NCBI GenBank assembly: GCA_964418595.1
Contig: CAYQMF010000162.1
Coordinates: 1 to 12,216 of the forward strand
Source: CAYQMF01 sp964418595
Lineage (GTDB): Bacteria > Planctomycetota > UBA1135 > UBA2386
DNA: 12,216 nucleotides
Direction: 5' to 3'
The stretch's first letter is position 1. Each line of letters begins with the position of its first letter. Shown here piece after piece: positions 5,841-12,216 of this stretch. The translations under genes were made by a program, and so were the position numbers. The notes under the pieces are model-generated. The model had not been told where the DNA came from and made no database searches. It saw only the letters and a program-made list of their open reading frames with translations.

Positions 5841-6881
5841 ATGCACCGCATTCTCGCACCCCTCCTCTGCACCTTCCCTCTCTTCGCCCAGGGCCCGATC
5901 TCCCCCGCGAGCCGTGCCACCACGCCGGGCAACTCCTCGTCCTCGATCCCCTTCGGCGCGACCGGTCCCCGGCGCTACCAGGAGATCCATTCGAATGTCC
6001 CGGCCGGCACGACCATCCGCGGCCTCTCGTGGCGGCAGAACGAAGGCAACGGCACGTTCGCCGGCACGCGCGCGCTCGACATGGAGCTGACCATGGGGCG
6101 CGCGGTGCGCGCCGACATCGCGCGCTTCACCTTCGCCCTCAACCACATAGGCGCGCCAACCGTCGTGTTGGCGCGGCGCGTGGTGAACTTCGGTCCGCAG
6201 GGCGCGGCCGGCAACCCGTCGGCGTTCCAGGGCATGTCGGTCGTGCTCGACGCGCCCTTCGTGTTCACCAGTGGCTCGCTTCTGTGGGATGCGAAGATCT
6301 TCGCCAACGCCGCCGTGGGCGTCTTCGCCAACGCCGACGCCGAGGCGTACGCGCTCGCCGCCTCGACCGACTCCCTCACCGGCGTCGGCTGCACCGCCAC
6401 CGGCGCGCAGGACGCCATGCGCCTGAGTTCCACCGGCATCGGCGTCGGTCTCGGCACCTACTACAGCCACTTCGTGCGCGCGGCGCCGCCGAGTGCGCCG
6501 CTCGTGCTCGCCATCGGCGCGAGCAATCCGAACCTGCCGCTGCCGGGTCTGTGCTGCAACCTCTTCACCGACCTGCTCGCGACCCTCGCCGTCGGCTCGA
6601 CGGCGGTCGATGGCACCTACACGTCGTCGGGGAACACGGTCTTCTTCGTGCAGCGCAGCCTCGTCGGCCAGACTCTGCACTCCCAGGCGTTCGCCTTCGA
6701 CGCCACGTCGACGCACGCCATCCCGCTGCTCGGCAGCAACGGCGCGGTGACGACCTTCGCCGCGCCGTCGGTGTTCCCGGACGTGTCGCGCATCTACGCG
6801 GAGGGGAATGCGAACGCGTTGGTCGCTCCGTTCCTGAGCGACACCTTGGGTGTCGGTCTGGTCATCCGCATCGACACGTGA
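5841..6881 (+). CDS. Secreted protein of unknown function, planctomycete-type
   Basis: A 346-residue protein I cannot assign to a function. Residues 1-16 (MHRILAPLLCTFPLFA then QG) form a short signal peptide. The next 200 residues look like beta-rich secreted sequence, with SIPFGATGPRRYQEIH, VPAGTTIRGLSWRQNEGNG and a paired LDAPFVFTSGSLLWD motif. From about residue 215 comes a module with GLCCNLFTDLLATLAVGST, a QTLHSQAFAFD segment and LLGSNG, similar in layout to the C-terminal module of the FG-GAP protein at 9913-11439. Such proteins with this tail are, to my recollection, common in planctomycetes. ATG 5841 is used because it begins the signal peptide; no Shine-Dalgarno sequence or TAnnnT hexamer precedes it at the spacing seen elsewhere, so its expression signal is unclear. 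It is convergent with the histidine kinase gene, 45 nt away. No catalytic motif is seen. Confidence 0.85.
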   Translation: MHRILAPLLCTFPLFAQGPISPASRATTPGNSSSSIPFGATGPRRYQEIHSNVPAGTTIRGLSWRQNEGNGTFAGTRALDMELTMGRAVRADIARFTFALNHIGAPTVVLARRVVNFGPQGAAGNPSAFQGMSVVLDAPFVFTSGSLLWDAKIFANAAVGVFANADAEAYALAASTDSLTGVGCTATGAQDAMRLSSTGIGVGLGTYYSHFVRAAPPSAPLVLAIGASNPNLPLPGLCCNLFTDLLATLAVGSTAVDGTYTSSGNTVFFVQRSLVGQTLHSQAFAFDATSTHAIPLLGSNGAVTTFAAPSVFPDVSRIYAEGNANALVAPFLSDTLGVGLVIRIDT

Positions 6882-6896
6882 CGTGTTCCGCGTCGC

Positions 6897-6913
6897 CTCG
6901 GACGGCTCCCGAG
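6897..6913. terminator. Weak hairpin between convergent genes
   Basis: CTCGG (6897-6901) and CCGAG (6909-6913) can pair across 7 nt in the 45-nt gap between the convergent 5841-6881 gene and the kinase gene. A second short palindrome, ACACGT-g-ACGTGT (6874-6886), overlaps the stop codon. Neither has a U tract. They are offered only as possible bidirectional termination signals. Confidence 0.2.
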
Positions 6914-6926
6914 ACCGTGCCTTCGC

Positions 6927-9788
6927 TCACCGCGCCGTCGTCGCCCGCTCCAGCGCCTCGCGCACGCGCGCCAGCAGCTCTTCGGGCGTGAAGGGTTTGG
7001 CGAGGAACTCGACGGCCTCCGGGATGCGGCCGGCCAGCGAATCCGTCGCGTAGCCCGACATGAGCAGGGCACGCAGCGTCGGCTGGCGCGCACGCAGACG
7101 GAAGACGAGGTCACCGCCGTTCATGCCCGGCATGACCACGTCGGTGAGCAACAGGTCGAACCGGGTCTCGCTGCCGAGGGCCAGTGCCTCGTGCGCGTCC
7201 GGCGCAGTGAGGACCTCGTATCCCGCCTGCCCCAGCACCCGCGCGAGCAGGTTGCGGATGGACTCGTCGTCTTCGACGACCAGCACGGTCTCCCGTGCCG
7301 TGCCTGGCGCGGCCGCTGGCTCGGGCACGGACGCGGGCAGGGGGTCGGGCGCGCGCGCTTCCGGCCAGGTGATCTCGATCGTGGCCCCTCTGCCCGGCTC
7401 GCTCTCGACGTCGAGGCGTCCGCCCGAGCCCTGCACGATGCCGTGGCACGTCGACAGGCCGAGCCCGCTGCCCCCGGGCTTGGTCGTGAAGAACGGCTCG
7501 AAGGCCCGCTCCAGCGTCTCTTGGGACATACCGGTGCCGGTATCGGCGACCGTGACGACGACCTCGTCCCGACCGTCGCGGTGCTGCCTGCGCGCCTCGA
7601 TGCGCAGCTCGCCGCCGTCGGGCATCGCATCGCGCGCGTTGATCGCGAGGTTCATGAGCACCTGCTGGAACTGCGAGGGGTCGATGAGCACCCAGTGCGG
7701 CACGTCGATCCCCGCGGTGCGCAGTTCGACCTGAGCGCCGAGGAGGCGGAGCAGCATCTTCTCGGCGTGCCCGATCTCCGCCGACACGTCGACCACCTGC
7801 GGCGCGGGGAGGTCGCGCCGGGCGAAGGTGAGGAGCTGGCGGACCAGGTCGCGCGCATGCCGCGTCGTCTGCAGGATCTGCGCCACTTCCTGGCTGCTCG
7901 CCTGCGCCGGCGCGAGTTCGCGCTGCAGCAGCTCGGCGTGACCGGCGATCACGGTGAGCAGGTTGTTGAAGTCGTGGGCGACGCCGCCGGCGAGGCGGCC
8001 CACGGCCTCGAGCTTCTGCGACTGGCGGAGCTGCTGCTCGAGTTCGCGGGCCTCGCTCGTGTCCTCGATCACCGTCATGAAGTACCGCGGCGTCCCGTCG
8101 TCGTAGCGGCGCAGCCGGGTCGCGACGCGCACGTGCACGATGCGCCCGCTCTCGTGCACGTAGCGCTTGTCCCACTGGTCCGCGTCGGTGCCGCCGGCCA
8201 GCAGACGCTGCACGCGCGTGTGGTCGGCGGCGCGATCGTCGGGGTGGGTGAAGTCGCTGAACCGGAGCCGCAGCACCTCCTCGCGGGTGCGACCGAGTAT
8301 CGCGCACAGCCGGTCGTTCACCTGGATCATGGCCCCGGACGGGTCGACGAGGCTCATTCCCACGGCCGCCTGTTCGAAGGCGGCGCGGAACCGGGCCTCG
8401 CTCTCGACCAGGGCTTGCTGCGCGAAGTCGCGTTCTTCGAGGTGGCTGCGCAACGCGGTGCGCATGGCGGCCAGGGCGGAGCCCAGCTCCTGGACCTCGT
8501 GCAGGGACGACGCGGGCACCGGGCGTTCGGCGAGATCGAGCCGGCCGATGCGCCGGCTCTCGTGCACGAGCGCGCGCAGCGGGCGGGAGAACCAGCTCGC
8601 GATCCACGCCGCCAGGGCGAGCGCGAGGAGCAGCCCACCGATCGCCGCGGTCCACTGCCGGCGCGTGTCGTAGCCGGCCAGCGCCAGCAGGTCGCGTTCC
8701 GGCAGCGCGGTCCCGACCCAGAGGTTGCGGCCCTCCCGGAGCGGGATCGCGTGGCCGCTGCCCCACCACTCCTCGCCCGCGTGGTCGAACGTGAACGTGC
8801 ACGTGTGGTCGTCTGAACGCTCGCGCCAAGGCGTGTACCACGCGCGCAGCAGGGGGCTGGCCTGCTGCATGGGCGCGAGGAGATCGGCACGGCGGGCGGC
8901 TTCGACCTCGTACCGCGGGTCTTCCGGCAGACCCACGAGTTCGCCGCGATCGGTGCATGCGAACAGCTTGCCGCGCGGCGTCGGCTGGCTCGTGCGCGTG
9001 AACGCCGACAGCTCGTCGAGGAGGAGGTCGTACGCGACGATCACCACGGTGCCGTCGGGGGCGCGGGTGGCGGCGGAAGCGGAGATGCCCGGCGTGCGCG
9101 ACGTGAACAGGGGGTACACGTCGGTCCAGGTGATCAGGGCCGATGGGTCGAAGGACCGGTCCGCGCGCGCGACGGCCCCCGCCTCGACCGCGCGCAACTG
9201 GGCGAGCGCCTGCACGTGCCACGCGCGCTGGCGGGGGTCGTAGTCGGGCAGCGGCACCGACCACTGCGCGACCGCGCTGCGCCCGGCTTCGTCCCACAGG
9301 GTCCACTCGCTGCGCTCGCCCCAGGCCGCGGGCCGGAAGTCGCGCGTGAAGTACTGCGTCCGCCCGGCGACGACCGGCGGCAGGTCGTTGCGCCCCTGCA
9401 GGAGTGGCGACTGCTGCACGAGCGCATCCCAGCGCATCAACAGGATCTGGTGCCCGGCCTCGTCCCCGACCATGAGCGAGCCGACGCTCTTCATGCTCTG
9501 CGCGACCGGCAGGAGGAGGTCCTTCACCGCGGTCGCGTCATAGAGCGGGATGCGACCGGCGTGCGCGCGGCGCAGGTCGGTGGCGAGGCGCGCCTCGATC
9601 GGATCGAGGAGGCCGTGGATGCGCGCCTCCGCCGCGTGCCGGACATCGGCCGCGATTGCGGTGGCCAGCTCACGCTGGCCGCGCAGGTTCTGCAGCACCG
9701 CCGTCGCCACGAGCACGCCCGCCACCGCGAGCGCGACGGTCGCGAACGCGAGGAAGAGGGCACGGCGGATCGAAAGGACGACGGGCAC
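6927..9788 (-). CDS. Hybrid sensor histidine kinase with dCache-like sensor, PAS and receiver
   Basis: A 953-residue membrane sensor kinase. TM1 is at about residues 9-33 and TM2 at about 377-400 (AAIGGLLLALALAAWIASWF). They bracket a large extracytoplasmic sensor of about 340 residues that looks like a double-Cache ligand-binding domain (RQRAWHVQAL, TDVYPLFTSRTPGISASAAT). A HAMP-like linker follows, then a PAS domain (about 462-580), and HisKA with the phospho-acceptor His605 in GGVAHDFNNLL. The HATPase has the N box with Asn713/Asn717 (NLAINARDAM), G1 VADTGTGM with Asp749, F box FEPFFTT and G2 GGSGLGLST. A C-terminal receiver (833-953) has acidic pocket Asp840/Asp841, phospho-acceptor Asp883, Ser911 and Lys931 in KPF. 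All key residues are intact. There is no output domain, so phosphate probably passes to an unlinked regulator, or the receiver tunes the kinase. The start is GTG 9788; no in-frame ATG is near and TM1 begins at once. The signal sensed is unknown. Confidence 0.95.
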   Translation of the reverse strand: MPVVLSIRRALFLAFATVALAVAGVLVATAVLQNLRGQRELATAIAADVRHAAEARIHGLLDPIEARLATDLRRAHAGRIPLYDATAVKDLLLPVAQSMKSVGSLMVGDEAGHQILLMRWDALVQQSPLLQGRNDLPPVVAGRTQYFTRDFRPAAWGERSEWTLWDEAGRSAVAQWSVPLPDYDPRQRAWHVQALAQLRAVEAGAVARADRSFDPSALITWTDVYPLFTSRTPGISASAATRAPDGTVVIVAYDLLLDELSAFTRTSQPTPRGKLFACTDRGELVGLPEDPRYEVEAARRADLLAPMQQASPLLRAWYTPWRERSDDHTCTFTFDHAGEEWWGSGHAIPLREGRNLWVGTALPERDLLALAGYDTRRQWTAAIGGLLLALALAAWIASWFSRPLRALVHESRRIGRLDLAERPVPASSLHEVQELGSALAAMRTALRSHLEERDFAQQALVESEARFRAAFEQAAVGMSLVDPSGAMIQVNDRLCAILGRTREEVLRLRFSDFTHPDDRAADHTRVQRLLAGGTDADQWDKRYVHESGRIVHVRVATRLRRYDDGTPRYFMTVIEDTSEARELEQQLRQSQKLEAVGRLAGGVAHDFNNLLTVIAGHAELLQRELAPAQASSQEVAQILQTTRHARDLVRQLLTFARRDLPAPQVVDVSAEIGHAEKMLLRLLGAQVELRTAGIDVPHWVLIDPSQFQQVLMNLAINARDAMPDGGELRIEARRQHRDGRDEVVVTVADTGTGMSQETLERAFEPFFTTKPGGSGLGLSTCHGIVQGSGGRLDVESEPGRGATIEITWPEARAPDPLPASVPEPAAAPGTARETVLVVEDDESIRNLLARVLGQAGYEVLTAPDAHEALALGSETRFDLLLTDVVMPGMNGGDLVFRLRARQPTLRALLMSGYATDSLAGRIPEAVEFLAKPFTPEELLARVREALERATTAR

Positions 9789-9799
9789 GAGGGAAGGCC

Positions 9800-9805
9800 A
9801 CGATA
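9800..9805 (-). promoter_or_regulatory. Putative -10 hexamer TATCGT upstream of the histidine kinase
   Basis: On the minus strand TATCGT lies 11 nt before GTG 9788. An AGGAG lies just upstream of it, too far from the start (17 nt) to act as a ribosome site. The arrangement supports the GTG start and a near-leaderless transcript independent of the upstream FG-GAP gene. Confidence 0.35.
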
Positions 9806-9879
9806 CTCCTGGCTGCGCGCCGTTGCCGCAGCGGAACTCCGTCAGCGCCGAGGTGGCCCGCGCAGGATGGGCGCCCGCC

Positions 9880-9910
9880 GCCTGCGCTCATCGAACGCTC
9901 GAAAGCAGGC
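9880..9910 (-). terminator. Possible stem-loop after the FG-GAP gene
   Basis: Three bases after the TGA of the 9913-11439 gene, GCCTGC and GCAGGC (6 bp, plus-strand 9880-9885 and 9905-9910) can pair around a 19-nt loop that includes a short TCGA/TCGA pairing. No U run follows, so termination is uncertain. The rest of the 124-nt gap to the kinase start holds only the kinase's putative -10. Confidence 0.25.
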
Positions 9911-9912
9911 TC

Positions 9913-11439
9913 TCATCGGAACGTGTCGACCGTCCAGTTGGTGAGGTGCGACGCGGCGGGGTTCTGCGGGTCGAGCACGTAGGTCTGACAGTAGACCGGT
10001 CGCCCGCGGAGCCACGGGTTGTTGGGGATGGCGAGCGTGAGCGTCTGCTGGCATGTGGCGCGCATGTCGACGAAGGGCAGCACGACCATGCTCGCGGGGT
10101 CGAGGCCGAGCACGCCGAGCAATGGGATCGCGACGTCGGTCGGCGCGGCGGCGACGGCGGGGAAGACGAGTTGGTTGGGGGCGGCCAGGAGGTCGATCTG
10201 CCATGACTGGCCGAGGGTCGGCGCGTCGGTCGGCAGGACGTGGCGGGAAGTATTCATCAGCACGCGCAGGCCTGCGCGGAACGGTGGTGGCAACGGCACG
10301 TTGCCCGCAATCACGACGTCGTCGTCACAGTCGCGATCGAAGTCTGCATTGTCCATGGATAGCGGCATCACGCCGGACTGACGGATGGCTGTCGAGTCCC
10401 GGACGAAGGTCGCCGCCCCTACGTTTCGATACGTGTCCACCGTGTAGCTACTCGCGCCTGCATAGCCAAGCCCCATCACGAGGTCGTTCCAGCCATCGCG
10501 GTCGACATCGAGAATGGTGGCGCTCAGGATGGTGACGATGTTCCCGGGAAGCCTCGACGACGCGTCGGAGAACAGGCCTCCCCCTTGGTTGAGCCAGAGT
10601 TCGGACGGACCGCCGGTGTTCCCGAAAAGCAGGTCGGGCAGGCCGTTGCCATCCAGATCGCCGATGGCGACGACCAGACTCCAGCCCCTGCGCCCGGTCA
10701 ACGCCACCGGGGTCAGGTGACCTTGCCCGTCGTTGCGCAGGATCAGGTTCTCCTGCTGCGGCCCACAGTTCCCTCCCATCGCCAGCACGAGGTCCACGTC
10801 ACCGTCCAGGTCGACATCTTTTGCCACGGCGTGATGGACGCACCCGAACACGGGGCTCGTGAGGTGCGTGGCAGTGGAGTCCACGAATCTCCCTGCGCGG
10901 TCGTTGAGGTAGATGCGCGAGGGGTAGGGGTCCACCATGCCGACGAAGAGGTCCGTCCAACCGTCGCCATCGAAATCTGCGGCCGCGACGGACTTGGCGT
11001 CGAGGTTTCCCGGAATCCGCAGGCCGGTCGCCTCCTGCGTGAGAGTGCCTCGCGAGTCGTTCTGGAAGAACAACGGGGCGTAGCCGGGACCGACGACGAC
11101 GAGGTCCAGATCACCGTCATGGTCGAAGTCTCCCAAGGCGGCCCCCGTGACGTTGGGCAGTTGGGTCGGCACCCACGTCCGTTGCAGGACGCCGCCACCG
11201 TTGTTGAGGAAGACCTGGATACCCAGGCCCCCGGGTGCCGCCTGGACGAAATCTGGACCAAGGCGGCCGTCGAGGTCTCCCACGACCTCCGTATGCCCGG
11301 TTCCTGGCAGGAGGTTCCAGGACTCCACGTCGTAGCGCGCGGCCGCCACGAGGTACGGGGGGCACGGCTGGGCAACCAAGGAGGAACCCATGACCATGAT
11401 CAGGGTCATGACGTTGCGAGTCAGACGCGGCCCCATCAT
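9913..11439 (-). CDS. Secreted FG-GAP/VCBS-repeat seven-bladed propeller protein
   Basis: A 508-residue exported protein. The N-terminus (TRNVMTLIMVMGSSLVAQ) is a signal peptide with cleavage near LVA-QP. Seven FG-GAP-type calcium-binding loops follow: GDLDGRLGPD (54-63), GDFDHDGDLD (103-112), ADFDGDGWTD (154-163), DVDLDGDVD (208-216), GDLDGNGLPD (260-269), DVDRDGWND (311-319) and ADFDRDCDDD (365-374). The first and last are degenerate. Seven loops at about 50-residue spacing fit one integrin-alpha-like seven-bladed propeller. Residues about 405-508 form a C-terminal module with IPLLGVLGLDP, TLTLAIPNN, a YCQTYVLD segment and a WTVDTF end, similar in layout to the tail of the 5841-6881 product. 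No enzyme motif is seen, so a binding or surface-display role is inferred. Tandem ATGs at 11439 and 11436 overlap the stop of the upstream gene, giving translational coupling. Confidence 0.9.
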   Translation of the reverse strand: MMGPRLTRNVMTLIMVMGSSLVAQPCPPYLVAAARYDVESWNLLPGTGHTEVVGDLDGRLGPDFVQAAPGGLGIQVFLNNGGGVLQRTWVPTQLPNVTGAALGDFDHDGDLDLVVVGPGYAPLFFQNDSRGTLTQEATGLRIPGNLDAKSVAAADFDGDGWTDLFVGMVDPYPSRIYLNDRAGRFVDSTATHLTSPVFGCVHHAVAKDVDLDGDVDLVLAMGGNCGPQQENLILRNDGQGHLTPVALTGRRGWSLVVAIGDLDGNGLPDLLFGNTGGPSELWLNQGGGLFSDASSRLPGNIVTILSATILDVDRDGWNDLVMGLGYAGASSYTVDTYRNVGAATFVRDSTAIRQSGVMPLSMDNADFDRDCDDDVVIAGNVPLPPPFRAGLRVLMNTSRHVLPTDAPTLGQSWQIDLLAAPNQLVFPAVAAAPTDVAIPLLGVLGLDPASMVVLPFVDMRATCQQTLTLAIPNNPWLRGRPVYCQTYVLDPQNPAASHLTNWTVDTFR

Positions 11440-12216
11440 CGTCCCCGCATGCGGCGCAGTGCCCGCTCGACGTCCCGCTGGTGGTTCGCGGTGGCTGCTG
11501 GGTTCTCGTCTCCCGGGTCGGTGGACTCTTCGACTGGAATCACACCGCTGATGGCGAGAAACGTCTGGAGATTCTTGGGGTCGCCGACAGTGCTACCCTC
11601 GGCGTTGTGACGGACGCCTCGCCAATACTCGATGGGGTTGCTCGGCACGGGCACGATGTCGGGACATCCGGCAGCGCTGGCCCCGTATCCCCACGTGTTG
11701 ACGGAGTAGGTGGGTCCGCCACTGCACGGCGTCCACGGCCCGAGGAGTGTCGTTGGATACACACTGCCGAGGAAAGAACCGGTACCCGTGAGTGCTGAAC
11801 CCGGGGAGTTGAGCACCCCGGTCATGACCTGTGTCGTGGCGACGCTGAAGAAAAACGTCGTGATGTTGTTCTGGTGGAGTGGGTACCCGGGAGGTGGGTT
11901 GTAGTAGACGTACGCGTTGTCCACGGATGGACCCTGGCCGATGTACCATGGCATCGATCCTTGCGGATCGGGCCCGACGCCGGACAATTCCCATTGGGAT
12001 CCCCACAGGGGATGCGGATCCGGGAACAGCGGGGGCGAGAAGTCGCACTCGAGACTGCGCATGAATCGCGGTCGAACCGCGAACATCGGATCGACACCGT
12101 CGACGATCAGTTTCCGCCTCCCGCTTCCACCCGTGTAGTTGTCCGGACCGACGGTCTGCTCCACGTGGGCATACCACGTCACCGTTCGTCCCACGATCCG
12201 ATTCGTCACCGGACGG
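11436..12216 (-). CDS. Protein of unknown function, 5' end cut by window
   Basis: The minus-strand frame is open to the window edge, and no signal peptide or start context is seen. The GTG at 12209 is available as a start, but the gene more likely begins outside. At least 257 residues are visible. The sequence is rich in Gly, Pro, Ser, Tyr and Trp (ELSGVGPDPQGSMPWYIGQG, NAYVYYNPPPGYP, TTLLGPWTPCSGG), has three Cys (54, 162 and 182), and ends in an Arg-rich tail (RDVERALRRMRGR). The composition suggests a secreted beta-rich protein. I recognise no family. Its TGA overlaps the ATG of the FG-GAP gene (ATGA), so the two form an operon and may act together at the cell surface. Confidence 0.75.
   Translation of the reverse strand, partial: RPVTNRIVGRTVTWYAHVEQTVGPDNYTGGSGRRKLIVDGVDPMFAVRPRFMRSLECDFSPPLFPDPHPLWGSQWELSGVGPDPQGSMPWYIGQGPSVDNAYVYYNPPPGYPLHQNNITTFFFSVATTQVMTGVLNSPGSALTGTGSFLGSVYPTTLLGPWTPCSGGPTYSVNTWGYGASAAGCPDIVPVPSNPIEYWRGVRHNAEGSTVGDPKNLQTFLAISGVIPVEESTDPGDENPAATANHQRDVERALRRMRGR

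Noticed and set aside
7111..9306. 731-codon minus-strand frame and 541-codon plus-strand frame within the kinase region
   Set aside because: They are Arg/Pro-rich or His/Val-rich shadow translations. The kinase frame contains every expected motif in order.
10585..11610. 341-codon plus-strand open frame
   Set aside because: It is antisense to the FG-GAP protein. The minus-strand DxDxDG repeats leave no doubt about the coding strand.

Overview
This is a very GC-rich bacterial window with strong G/C bias at third codon positions. It reads as chromosomal DNA of a Planctomycetota-like bacterium, probably a deep or poorly characterised lineage. The taxonomic clues are the N-terminus of an ECF sigma factor of the TIGR02999 type that is abundant in planctomycetes, several secreted proteins of unknown function that share a C-terminal module, a remnant resembling anthrax-lethal-factor-like metalloprotease tails, and start codons without Shine-Dalgarno sequences but with a TAnnnT hexamer 7-11 nt upstream. 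This assignment is inference; no rRNA or marker gene is present.

Layout: (1) 1-1173, minus strand: gamma-glutamyltransferase with a signal peptide, cut by the window edge just after its catalytic Thr. (2) 1253-1583, plus strand: two abutting gene fragments, an ECF sigma N-terminus and the middle of an aspartase/fumarase, in different frames. (3) 1729-2886, minus strand: a putative lipoprotein with about seven propeller-like repeats. (4) 2984-3396, plus strand: a 5'-truncated, frameshifted metalloprotease-type tail. (5) 3439-5475, plus strand: an intact secreted S9 prolyl-oligopeptidase-family peptidase. (6) 5476-5840: a non-coding spacer with two 70-nt palindromic elements in opposite orientation around a G-quadruplex motif. 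(7) 5841-6881, plus strand: a secreted protein of unknown function. (8) 6927-9788, minus strand: a large hybrid sensor histidine kinase (periplasmic sensor, PAS, HisKA, HATPase, receiver). (9) 9913-11439 and 11436-12216, minus strand: an FG-GAP/VCBS seven-bladed propeller protein translationally coupled to an upstream gene of unknown function that runs off the window.

Most intact products are predicted to act outside the cytoplasm: peptide and glutathione breakdown (GGT, S9 peptidase) and surface or secreted propellers. The kinase senses an extracytoplasmic signal, but no partner regulator or target gene is adjacent. I see no phage, CRISPR, toxin-antitoxin or biosynthetic system. The least ordinary parts are the palindrome pair at 5544-5760 and the cluster of gene remnants flanking the lipoprotein gene, which may be genomic decay or an assembly chimera.
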